Assembly: GCA_043742955.1 (NCBI GenBank)
Contig: JAYTXL010000438.1
Coordinates: 1-12,177 of the forward strand
Reading direction: 5' to 3'
From: JAYTXL01 sp043742955
Lineage (GTDB): Bacteria; Verrucomicrobiota; Verrucomicrobiia; Limisphaerales; JAYTXL01
Length of the DNA stretch: 12,177 nucleotides
The position numbers and the translations under genes are program-made. Shown in pieces: positions 1 through 6,871 of this stretch (positions are counted from its first letter, which is position 1; every line of letters starts with the position of its first letter). Below the pieces are notes generated by a model, which was not told the DNA's origin, made no database searches, and saw only the letters and a list, made by a program, of their open reading frames with translations.

Positions 1-193
1 GGAGCTTTCGCGCCAATACCAAATTGGAACTCATGGGCCAATAGCATATCAGGTCTCAGATAAGTTGATACCTTTATTTATTTACACGGCCTTAGGGCGG
101 TGGGAGGAGTTTTGCCGGGCCAGCACCTATGTTGGCCGGGATCAGAAAGGGGTTCTTGATGTTGATACGTCTAACGGGTGACGCAGCGGTGTA
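1..193. other. Left edge, no gene recognised
   Basis: I find no convincing coding sequence here. The stretch lies downstream of the minus-strand von Willebrand factor A gene. An imperfect GC hairpin (115-122 pairing with 133-139, one bulged G, loop of about 10) sits 55-79 bases past that gene's stop, but no T-run follows it on the minus strand, so it is at best a weak terminator candidate. A short plus-strand frame from the ATG at 130 exists but has nothing to support it. Confidence 0.4.
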
Positions 194-1504
194 CTACTTG
201 CGTTTCCGGCTCAGCGAATCGGAAATAATGCTCGGCTGAACCGAGGCGCGGGCCTGGCGATGCAGATAAAATAGCCAGCCGCCAACCACTAAAAACCCCA
301 GACCGGCCAGCAAGTAAAACCCGCTGCTGAATGAGCCTTGCGATGCGGACGCCAGGGCGGTTTGTCCGGCGCGCGGAATCCGGGCTCCTTTGGTTTCGGG
401 GCGAGTCGTTGGGGTGGGCGTAATCGGCGCTGGCTTCGGTTCTTCCCTGGCCACTTGAACCGGGGGTGGAGAGGGGATCGGCTTGGGCAATTCGGCTTCG
501 GTCCGGCTGGCTTCGATTGCTTTTGGAGCGGGCTCAATTTTGGCGGGCGGCACCTCAACCTCAGTCTTGATCGGAACGGCTGGAACCACCGGTGAAGGCG
601 CTTTGGCGATTTCGGGAGCTGCGAGCGGTTTCACTTCGGGAACGACGGGTTTGACTGACACCGGAATGACTTCAGGCGCGGCGGGTTTCGGCGGCTGAGT
701 TGCCGGCACAGGCTTCGCAAGCTCCGTTGGTTTTTCCGGAACTGTAGTCGGTGGGGGATTCCTTGGCAGCGTGGGCTTTTTCACCGGCTCCGCTTTTTCG
801 ACTTTTGTGGTCAGCGCAGCCACATCATTTGTCTTTGCCACCGGAAGCGGCTTTACCGCGAGCATGGGCTTGGGCGGGTTATGGGGAATGGCGGTGGGCT
901 CACCCGCCAGCGTGACCGCCCAAGACACGAGTTTTCCATCCTGCGCGAAGAGCGTGGTCACGAGCGGTTGCTGATCTCGTTTCGCGGACCTGAGCTTATA
1001 GAAGCACGCCGCGTTGATTAAATCGTCGAAAGGCGTCCCCTTCAGTTCCGTATAGCCATCCGAAATCCAATAAATTGTCAGATCCCGTGCCGATTCGATC
1101 ACTGCCGCCAAATCAGGAATCACGACCTCCGGATGAGCTTTCTTCTCGTAGCGATGTTTTTTAAAAAAATAGGCCAGGCGCCCGCCCATCATCGTTCGTT
1201 CGTACGGATTCCAGTTTTGCAACGGAAAGACGCCGGGAAAATTCTGCTCATTGTAAGTCCAGACTGCGAAGCTATCGCCCTTTCGCATCTGACCGTTCAT
1301 CCCGGTCGCAACCAAATCATAGACCACTTGGCGGATCGCTTCGCTGTGTCGGGACATGGCGGCAGAGGTGTCGACGATGAACAGAAAACGGTTGTCCACA
1401 TTTCCCAAAACCGGCGGTGGGCTGGGCGGTGATTGCGCCGAAAGCGTTTTCGCCAGCAGTTCGAGCAGGATGGCGAACAAGGGAAGAAATCGTTTCATGT
1501 TCAT
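194..1504 (-). CDS. Secreted, membrane-anchored von Willebrand factor A protein
   Basis: The protein has 436 residues. A hydrophobic signal segment (about residues 4-20) is followed by a vWA domain at about 37-200. The metal-site motif reads DTSAAM at 45-50, keeping the D-x-S part but with Ala where the second Ser is usual; a second acidic element, ISDG, is at 147-150. Residues about 205-390 form a long Pro/Lys/Ala/Glu-rich linker, then one transmembrane helix (about 396-415) and a basic tail ending SLSRKRK. The likely topology is an exported vWA domain tethered to the membrane by its C terminus. The start is taken at 1504 because its ATG overlaps the upstream nuclease stop as ATGA and because the signal peptide begins there; an ATG two codons later is equally possible. 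An upstream extension in this frame lies inside the nuclease gene and has no signal-peptide character. The function and ligand are unknown. The degenerate metal site makes Mg-dependent binding uncertain. Confidence 0.85.
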   Translation of the reverse strand: MNMKRFLPLFAILLELLAKTLSAQSPPSPPPVLGNVDNRFLFIVDTSAAMSRHSEAIRQVVYDLVATGMNGQMRKGDSFAVWTYNEQNFPGVFPLQNWNPYERTMMGGRLAYFFKKHRYEKKAHPEVVIPDLAAVIESARDLTIYWISDGYTELKGTPFDDLINAACFYKLRSAKRDQQPLVTTLFAQDGKLVSWAVTLAGEPTAIPHNPPKPMLAVKPLPVAKTNDVAALTTKVEKAEPVKKPTLPRNPPPTTVPEKPTELAKPVPATQPPKPAAPEVIPVSVKPVVPEVKPLAAPEIAKAPSPVVPAVPIKTEVEVPPAKIEPAPKAIEASRTEAELPKPIPSPPPVQVAREEPKPAPITPTPTTRPETKGARIPRAGQTALASASQGSFSSGFYLLAGLGFLVVGGWLFYLHRQARASVQPSIISDSLSRKRK

Positions 1505-1971
1505 CGCGGCTGTTTGAATCGGCTCACTTCCCGGCGATTGTGGTGTTTCAGATCCGTCGCCAGTTCGCCCAGCGCATCTTCGATGGATTGAATGAAGTTG
1601 GCGCAACTCGCCGCCATGCCATCCATGGAAATCACGGCGTCCCGCTCGGCAAAATCGTCTGTCACCACGAGCACTTCGCCGAATTGTTTGAACCGGTAGG
1701 TCGCACGTTCGATCAGGTCGTCTGCCGTCAGGCCGGCGGTTGAAAAAAGGATTTCCATTTCGGGTGATGAAACGATTTTTGGGGCGTTGGCGGGCGCGCC
1801 GGCACCGTCAAAGAAAACCGTGATCGGCGTCCCGATGACATCGCGATACAACGTCAACCGATGCACCAGCTCCTCGCGCGCGGCTGCGGAATGTCGTGCC
1901 CGGCCCGGAGCCAACTCCGGCCAGCCGTGCAGCAGGCTGTATCCATCAACAAGTATGCGCACCAATGCCAC
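1501..1971 (-). CDS. NYN domain (YacP-like) predicted RNase
   Basis: This small cytosolic protein of about 156 residues spans a single NYN/PIN-like nuclease fold of the YacP (Rae1) type. Visible family features are the N-terminal strand RILVDGYSLLHGW (about 5-17) with its first catalytic Asp, the FFDGAG strand (about 53-58), the segment FSTAGLTADDLIERATYR (about 76-93) with conserved acidic residues, and VVTDDFAERDAV (about 101-112). YacP proteins are ribosome-associated or mRNA-cleaving nucleases in Firmicutes; a similar role here is inference. The start is ambiguous. The GTG at 1971 gives the longest form, but a GGAG lies only two bases before it, so the TTG at 1965 (eight bases from GGAG) fits better as a ribosome-binding arrangement. 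The stop overlaps the start of the vWA gene by four bases, implying translational coupling. Confidence 0.82.
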   Translation of the reverse strand: MALVRILVDGYSLLHGWPELAPGRARHSAAAREELVHRLTLYRDVIGTPITVFFDGAGAPANAPKIVSSPEMEILFSTAGLTADDLIERATYRFKQFGEVLVVTDDFAERDAVISMDGMAASCANFIQSIEDALGELATDLKHHNRREVSRFKQPR

Positions 1972-2028
1972 GACTCCACGGTAGCAGGTGGCCGGGGATT
2001 GGAAAATCGAAATTTCACGTTTTTATGG

Positions 2029-2117
2029 AGTGGCACGGACGTCCCGCCCGTTGTGTTTCCGCCAGAGCCAGAGCGGGTCGCCAACCTGAACCTCACGGGC
2101 GGGACGCCCGTGCCACT
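2029..2117. repeat. Dispersed palindromic repeat with 23-bp inverted arms
   Basis: The arms at 2029-2051 and 2095-2117 are reverse complements at 22 of 23 positions (mismatch at 2039/2107). Each contains the core GGCACGG...GTCCCGCCCGT. They enclose about 43 bases. The element lies between the membrane-protein gene and the nuclease gene. Reading through it gives peptides such as HGRDARAT, which I remember as a common spurious translation in Verrucomicrobia genomes, so this is probably a REP-like family. That copy-number statement is from memory. The inverted structure itself is seen directly. Confidence 0.8.
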
Positions 2118-2178
2118 GCGCTACAGCAGGGAGGCACTGCCGCAGGGTTGGCTTTACTAAAATTATTTGAAATCGGTA

Positions 2179-2583
2179 TTACTCGATGATGGGCGGCAAG
2201 CTTGGGTCGATTATTGGCGGAGCGATTGGAGATTTATCTTGCTTCAGTTTTATTCGCTTTTTCGCGAACTCGTATGCTAGATAAATATGCACTGGCAAGC
2301 ACACAAGAGCGAACATCAACAAGATCATTATTGGAGTGGCGCAGATCTCTCCTGCTCGCTGCATTCGGTCCGACTCCTGCCAAAAAAAGGCGAAGATTAC
2401 TGCGAAATACGAGGCACCGGACACAAGGCCGGCCAGACGCGCAACCCACAGATGCTTGCCTTGGCGATCCCGCGTTGTGACTGCAAAGCCGAGCCACTGC
2501 GGGCCGATCACGCACGCAAAGAGGAGGGTGAGTATCCGGCCGACGACGACCAGCAAGGGAAAGGCTGTCGGTTGATCGAGCAC
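2179..2583 (-). CDS. Small three-helix membrane protein, unknown function
   Basis: This 134-residue protein has three hydrophobic segments at about 8-34, 48-68 and 82-106, then a charged, Pro/Ile-rich cytosolic-looking tail (KKRIKLKQDK followed by PPIIDPSLPPIIE). The loop between helices one and two is basic (TTRDRQGKH). The start is a GTG four bases after the stop of the preceding propeller-like gene, with no separate Shine-Dalgarno, so it is probably translated by coupling with that gene. I do not recognise the family. The tight spacing suggests a shared role with the exported protein upstream, but nothing in the sequence names it. It could be a generic DUF-type inner-membrane protein. Confidence 0.7.
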   Translation of the reverse strand: MLDQPTAFPLLVVVGRILTLLFACVIGPQWLGFAVTTRDRQGKHLWVARLAGLVSGASYFAVIFAFFWQESDRMQRAGEICATPIMILLMFALVCLPVHIYLAYEFAKKRIKLKQDKSPIAPPIIDPSLPPIIE

Positions 2584-2587
2584 ACCG

Positions 2588-3760
2588 CTACGGCAGCTTC
2601 GCCAATTCCAGACTCAACTTGTCACCGATTTCCCGCAGGACCACCATTTCGTCGTTGTTCAGCTTGTCGATATGCACGGCACCGGCCAGCGCATCCATGA
2701 TCTCGACACCGCCAGGGCCGCTCTTTTCCTTTTCATCGCGGCGGGTCGCCTTCTCGTTGATCGGAATGTTGTTGTTCTCCAGCAGGAAGCTCATCTCCAT
2801 GCGCACACCCCAGTACCGGCTCGGCCCAAACAGATCCTTTTTGAACGGCAAACGCAGGGTGTTCGTCACGAGCCATTTCTTGCCGCCTTGGTCGTAAGTG
2901 AACATGCCAAGTGGCCGGTTGCCCGAGCCAAGTTCCATCACGCTCGTGCCGCGAATGTTGCCTCCGGATTGGATGTCATCGAGGGGAAACTTGGCGATCG
3001 GCGTGCAGGCAAAGGCACCCACGACGTAATGTTTCCCGTTTTCCTCATAGGGAATGAAGCTCTGGATTGGTGCCTTCGTTTCCCACTTGCCATGGGCGAC
3101 GTGATAGGTTTCCGCGCTGAACACGTTCGCCGAGCCATCGTGCGTGAGCGGAATCGGCAATGAATAAATTTTACTCGAGAACTCCTCGTTGCTCTGTCCG
3201 GCAGCCAGCACACGATCCTTGGCGAACGCGAGGTCGGAAATGTTCTGCACCTTCGCCGTTTCACTGGACGGCAATGGCACGCGGACATAGGTGGCTTTGT
3301 CCAGGGCCAGATCCTGTATTTTGCCGTCCGCATCGATGGTGAGGATGGCGACCTGTTTGTCGGCGGTGCGGACGACCGAGATATAAATCTTGCCGCTCGC
3401 TGGATTGACTGCCATGGACACGATTTGCGCGCCGCCAGCGGGTGCGCCCAAACGCGCCGCCGCCAGCCCGGCGATGTCATCCACGCGCTGCTTCAGCTTC
3501 ACCACCGGTCCGGTGTCGCCGGTGTCGATGGCCACGATGGCCGCCGATCGGGGTTCGGCGACGAGCAGCAAGCCCTGCGGACCGAAGTTCAACGTGCCGA
3601 TGGATCTCAAACCCGGATTGCCATGCTGGGCGTTCTTGAAAAAGCTGGCGGCGGCGGAAGGCTTTCCAGCGGCCATCGCGTGCGGTGTGGCAGTGAGGGT
3701 GAGCACGGCACATACCCCGGCGGTTGCGGCCATAATAGAAAGCGAACATTTGGTATGCAT
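2588..3760 (-). CDS. Exported propeller-like protein, unknown function
   Basis: The 390-residue product begins with a signal peptide (hydrophobic core about 9-26, likely cleavage at AMA|A, residues 28-31). The mature part shows repeated short blade-like stretches: GTLNFGPQGLLLVAEPRSAAIVAIDTG, then MAVNPASGKIYISVVR, ILTIDADGKIQDLALD, ISDLAFAKDRVLAAG and FIPYEENGKHYVVGAF. This pattern is typical of beta-propellers of the WD40/SMP-30/NHL type. The C-terminal 60 residues are charged and appear helical. The start at 3760 is chosen because the signal peptide begins there and a GGA lies upstream; the same frame continues open to 3964 but that stretch looks non-coding. I see no catalytic motif. The membrane-protein gene follows after four bases, so the two are probably cotranscribed. 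The fold assignment is inference from repeat appearance only. Confidence 0.8.
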   Translation of the reverse strand: MHTKCSLSIMAATAGVCAVLTLTATPHAMAAGKPSAAASFFKNAQHGNPGLRSIGTLNFGPQGLLLVAEPRSAAIVAIDTGDTGPVVKLKQRVDDIAGLAAARLGAPAGGAQIVSMAVNPASGKIYISVVRTADKQVAILTIDADGKIQDLALDKATYVRVPLPSSETAKVQNISDLAFAKDRVLAAGQSNEEFSSKIYSLPIPLTHDGSANVFSAETYHVAHGKWETKAPIQSFIPYEENGKHYVVGAFACTPIAKFPLDDIQSGGNIRGTSVMELGSGNRPLGMFTYDQGGKKWLVTNTLRLPFKKDLFGPSRYWGVRMEMSFLLENNNIPINEKATRRDEKEKSGPGGVEIMDALAGAVHIDKLNNDEMVVLREIGDKLSLELAKLP

Positions 3761-3915
3761 AAATTTTCCAATCGGGTTCAAAAGTGAGATCGTTCGCTGA
3801 TCTGTAACCCCACCGTCCCGCGAGCGCCAGTGGAAAATTGACGACTTGACGGGCGCAACTCCGTTGCTGGCTGGCACGAAAGGGTGTGGCTGCTCCGGCC
3901 AGAAACGGAGATGCG

Positions 3916-3946
3916 CCCCGGCTGGACTTGGGGAATCAAGCCGGGG
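3916..3946 (-). terminator. Hairpin after the methyltransferase gene
   Basis: A perfect 8-bp inverted repeat (CCCCGGCT at 3916-3923 and AGCCGGGG at 3939-3946, loop 15) sits 19-49 bases past the methyltransferase stop, in the 204-base gap before the propeller-like gene. No T-run follows on the minus strand, so it is not a classic intrinsic terminator. It may be an RNA-stabilising hairpin, a Rho-type 3' end or chance. Confidence 0.35.
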
Positions 3947-3964
3947 TGATGACCCGTAAACCAT

Positions 3965-5389
3965 TCAGTCCCGCTGAACAAGGTTCTGTTTAAGATGACG
4001 GGCAAGCGCGTAAGCGAGCAGCGGGGGAACGGCGTTGCCAATCGAAGTGCGCACTGCGCCCAAACGGCCAACCAACTTGTAAGTGTCAGGGAAGCTCTGA
4101 CACCGCAATGCTTCGCGCACCGTCAACGAGCGGGTATTCGCCGGATGCACATTGCGGCAACCCGAAATCATCCCGAAGGTGGTTGAAACGGTCGAAGCTG
4201 GTGCATCCCAACAGAGACGTTTGTAAGTTGTATTATAGCCGGACGGAGGCCGCATCGCCGGATCTGGATTGTCATGCGCGCTGGCGCCTTCCGGCACGTC
4301 TTTCAACCACTCGATGACATGTTGGGGATGTGCGACTGCCGCGTGCCATTCGTCGTGCAGATCTTTCTGCCCGGACTCAATCGCCTCCAGGTCACACGTC
4401 GCCACCCGAAACGTGCGCAGTGGGTGCCGCATCGATGTAAACCCATCGCCATTGCCAGATTCTCCGTGAGTAGCGGTTGGAAAGGATGACGTTGCACCGC
4501 TGTCTTCACGTAGTCCCATAAAGAAAACGCGTTCCCGATGCTGCGGGACGCCGTAATTTTGCGCGTCCAGTTCCTTGTGAATCATGCGATACCCGAACTT
4601 GCGGAATGCTGCTCCAATTTCATCCTTCACCAAATTCCCATCCGGCGACTTCATAGAAGTAAGCAGCCGAACATTCTCCAAAAGAATTGCCCTCGGCTGG
4701 AGAATCTTCGCCACGCGGACGAAATGGCGGAAGAGTTGGTTGCGCGGATCGAGCCGGTCGCGCTTCCCGGCCAAACTAAAGCCCTGACACGGCGGCCCGC
4801 CAAACAGCACATCGATCGGCCCAAACTCTGCCGCCCATTCTGCGACCTGCTCGTCGCTGATGCCGGTGATGTCTGAACCAAGCTCGCGAGTGTGCGGGAA
4901 GTTCTGCTGGTAGATGGCGCGAAAGTCCGGCTGCAGCTCGCCGGCACCGCGGACGTGAAAACCAGCCCAGGAAAAACCAAGGGATAAGCCACCACAACCG
5001 GCAAAGAGAGCAATGGCCGTCGGGCTCCCTCCCGAGTTGTGATTCCTGCCTTCCTCAAGCTTTGAAAGAAGGTGAAGGTATTCTTGATTGGCTGCGATTG
5101 CTGACGGGCTGTGCGTGATTGACCGCGGCACTTCGTTTCCACCCACGGCATATTCATGTCGCTGGTAACGCTTTTTTCGCAGGCGTTCCACGTCGCCGTC
5201 ATCCAAGCTTGCGAGCAAGCGGCGAACCCGGTCCACGATGCCATCCAAAACAGGAATCTTCCCCAGTTCCCATTGCGACAAATGGGCTTGTGGCACTTCC
5301 AGCAACAACGCCAGCTTTGCCTGGCTCAATTTGCGCCGCTGGCGCAAGCGTCTGAGGTCAGACCCGGAGTTTGTTGTGACTAGGCGCAT
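3965..5389 (-). CDS. HTH-fused C5-cytosine DNA methyltransferase
   Basis: The 474-residue protein has two parts. Residues about 10-46 are an XRE-type helix-turn-helix (LRRLRQRRKLSQAKLALLL...HLSQWELGK). Residues about 125-470 are a complete C5-cytosine methyltransferase: motif I ALFAGCGGLSLGF (127-139, SAM binding), motif IV GGPPCQGFS (197-205, catalytic Cys201), motif VI ENV (238-240), motif VIII QNYGVPQHRERVFF (277-290), motif IX TVREALRCQSFPD (423-435) and motif X GNAVPP (451-456). The target-recognition region lies between motifs VIII and IX, about 292-415; its specificity cannot be read. All catalytic residues are present, so the enzyme should be active. Neither neighbour resembles a restriction endonuclease, so it appears to be an orphan. 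The HTH recalls methyltransferases such as M.EcoRII or M.SsoII that repress their own promoters, and an inverted repeat lies 17 bases upstream. The start ATG lacks a well-spaced Shine-Dalgarno; an AGGAG lies about 21 bases before it. Confidence 0.95.
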   Translation of the reverse strand: MRLVTTNSGSDLRRLRQRRKLSQAKLALLLEVPQAHLSQWELGKIPVLDGIVDRVRRLLASLDDGDVERLRKKRYQRHEYAVGGNEVPRSITHSPSAIAANQEYLHLLSKLEEGRNHNSGGSPTAIALFAGCGGLSLGFSWAGFHVRGAGELQPDFRAIYQQNFPHTRELGSDITGISDEQVAEWAAEFGPIDVLFGGPPCQGFSLAGKRDRLDPRNQLFRHFVRVAKILQPRAILLENVRLLTSMKSPDGNLVKDEIGAAFRKFGYRMIHKELDAQNYGVPQHRERVFFMGLREDSGATSSFPTATHGESGNGDGFTSMRHPLRTFRVATCDLEAIESGQKDLHDEWHAAVAHPQHVIEWLKDVPEGASAHDNPDPAMRPPSGYNTTYKRLCWDAPASTVSTTFGMISGCRNVHPANTRSLTVREALRCQSFPDTYKLVGRLGAVRTSIGNAVPPLLAYALARHLKQNLVQRD

Positions 5390-5406
5390 GAATTCGCGTT
5401 GGCTTG

Positions 5407-5439
5407 GAAGCTCCTTCTGAGTTGATAAAACGGAGCTTC
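5407..5439. promoter_or_regulatory. Inverted repeat upstream of methyltransferase, candidate operator
   Basis: A perfect 8-bp inverted repeat (GAAGCTCC at 5407-5414, GGAGCTTC at 5432-5439, 17-base AT-richer spacer) ends 17 bases before the methyltransferase ATG. Because the encoded protein carries an HTH domain, this could be an autoregulatory operator. The proximal arm also contains the only GGAG near the start, so a transcript hairpin here could instead hide the ribosome-binding site. Binding is inferred; the symmetry is seen. Confidence 0.45.
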
Positions 5440-5505
5440 AGGAGGGCTGGGTTTGCCCGGGTGACTTTTCCTGGCATGGGAGGTTGGGTGAAAATGGTGA
5501 TTCGA

Positions 5506-6183
5506 TCAAGCGGGCGACCCCTTCGACGCCAGCCTGCGGGCGGCTTCAATCTTCTGCCGCCCGGCGGTGGTTGAAATCTCCTGCGCGGCGCCCGATTCCT
5601 CGATATGAACGACGCCAAGGTGGGCTGCGCAATCCGCGCGCGCCGCCGCCTGCGCCAGCACTTGCGCGCGCGCTGCGTCAGTGGATTTCAATCCGGCAAA
5701 CGACGAACCTTCGGGACTATATTGATGTTCCAGCAGCCACGCGATTTTCGCCGGCGCACCCGACACGGAGAGCTTTTCCTCCAGCAACCTTGCCGCCGCA
5801 GCAGTTTGCCGTTCGTAATCCGGCGCGCGGAGCGATTCGACTTTGCCCGGCGCGCGCGGTGGTTGAATCAAGTTGTATACCAGACAAACGCGGTTGCCGT
5901 CCGTGATGGGCTGCACCTCGTGTTCGCAGTCCGCGTGGAACGCCGCGAAACTTACCTCGGAAACCTCCGTTCCGGCCATGTCCACTGCGACCTCGCGCCC
6001 CGCATGGCGCACCACCAGTTCACCTCCGTGATGCGACGACGGCAATACAATCACCAGCTTCGGCATCGGGGTTTCCATCACGCCGCTGGCCACAAAATCT
6101 CCTACTCTCTCCACGCCGGTGAGCAGTTCCACGAGCGGTTCCAGATCCTGGTTGTAATCAACTCGAATGGAATCATGGGCCAT
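5506..6183 (-). pseudogene. 2OG-Fe(II) oxygenase relic with internal deletion
   Basis: The frame stays open for 225 residues, but the product is a shortened member of a bacterial 2-oxoglutarate/Fe(II) oxygenase family. Residues 12-40 match the usual N terminus (LEPLVELLTGVERVGDFVASG). At about residue 41 the sequence jumps to what is normally the second half of the jelly-roll core: KLVIVLPSSHHGGELVVRH (42-60), FAAFHADCEHEV (79-90, third iron ligand His88) and NRVCLVYNL (97-105, 2OG-binding Arg98). The block between, roughly 130-150 residues in relatives as I recall them, is absent, and with it the HxD iron ligands. The C terminus is also cut after HIEESGAAQE (193-202), continuing into a palindrome-derived tail. 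The start at 6183 was chosen because family similarity begins soon after it; there is no good Shine-Dalgarno. It cannot be a working oxygenase. I call it a pseudogene despite the open frame. Confidence 0.75.
5537..5563. repeat. Hairpin inside the oxygenase relic tail
   Basis: CGGGCGGC (5537-5544) pairs perfectly with GCCGCCCG (5556-5563) around an 11-base loop. It lies in the last 25 codons of the oxygenase relic, after family similarity has ended, and so probably marks a repeat that replaced the original 3' end. Fifteen bases at 5556-5570 recur at 6737-6751. Confidence 0.45.
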
Positions 6184-6871
6184 GGGCGGAACGCTATTTA
6201 TTCCCTCGCGCTGCGGCAAGCCGGATCTGACTCCTGACAATTGCCAACGGATGAGACGAAGTCCGCGCCGCCCTTGGCCACCCCCCAGAACATCTTCAAG
6301 CCCTGCCAGGACGGCGTTCATTTGTCCGTGAGCTGGAAGGTCGCAATAATTCGCTGGCCGGAGTGAATGTTCGGCTGGGCACCTTCTATTTCACACAACA
6401 CGTTCAACGTGCGCATGTCCATGCACCCTGAATGGGGTGCCAGATTCCCGCGCAACCGATCGATGCCAACCTGTTTCACCCACCGCTGGCACCGCTTTCA
6501 AGGTGCGATTCTTTGGACCTCTAATCCGGGGGTATCGCCGCGCTCCACCCCCGGCTAATGGCTGGAACCTTTCCGGTTGGCCGGGAACGGCGCCGGCAAG
6601 AAACTCAGATGCGCTCGCTGGCGGTTTTGTGTCAGATTTTGCTCCTTTGCCGGACGTGGTCATGCTAAACAAAGGTCATGTTGCCTTACGTCTGCAACCC
6701 CAAGACGTCCATCGTCGCGCAGCGCAGTTTATTCAGGCCGCCCGGCGGTGGACTGGGTGCGGACACCCTCGCCGCGCTGATCGCCCGCAGCGACCCACCC
6801 ACCGTCCTGGGGTTGTCTGGAATGAAGGCTTGCGGGAGGAAGCTTAATGACCCGCCACGAATGAAAAACCT
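6184..6871. other. Long non-coding stretch between divergent genes
   Basis: This 688-base gap separates the minus-strand oxygenase relic from the plus-strand P450 gene. I find no convincing gene in it. It contains repeat-like hairpins at 6489-6554 and a ribosome-binding/mini-frame arrangement at 6835-6875. A 65-codon plus-strand frame from 6678 ends in an ATGA overlap with the P450 start but resembles no protein I know. The minus-strand frame continuing above 6183 to 6321 shows no similarity to the oxygenase family. Promoters for both flanking genes should lie here, but no clear -35/-10 pair stands out. Confidence 0.5.
6489..6554. repeat. Tandem hairpins of a probable dispersed repeat
   Basis: Two hairpins occur in succession: GCACC/GGTGC at 6489-6493 and 6502-6506, then CCGGGGGT/ACCCCCGG (perfect, 8 bp) at 6526-6533 and 6547-6554. 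The surrounding sequence, about 6455-6590, gives peptides like RGYRRAPPPANGW when translated. I remember these as recurrent spurious frames in Verrucomicrobia and Planctomycetes genomes. The hairpins are seen; membership of a repeat family is from memory. Confidence 0.5.

Noticed and set aside
115..139. Intrinsic terminator for the vWA gene
   Set aside because: The hairpin is imperfect and lacks a T-run on the minus strand; it is mentioned only in the left-edge entry.
1505..1606. N-terminal extension of the vWA frame
   Set aside because: It overlaps the nuclease coding sequence. The signal peptide and ATGA junction place the start at 1504.
1861..2189. Plus-strand frames of about 97-99 codons
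   Set aside because: They read through the palindromic repeat and antisense of the nuclease gene; the peptides are repeat-derived.
3761..3964. N-terminal extension of the propeller-like frame
   Set aside because: It adds 68 residues without domain character ahead of a clear signal peptide, and it contains the hairpin after the methyltransferase.
5556..6751. 15-base direct repeat at 5556-5570 and 6737-6751 as possible attachment or transposon ends
   Set aside because: The shared sequence is low-complexity GC (CCGCCCGGCGG core), there is no transposase between the copies, and a chance or shared-repeat origin is enough.
6437..6847. Plus-strand 136-codon frame
   Set aside because: It runs through the tandem-hairpin repeat and shows no domain; it looks like a spurious repeat translation.
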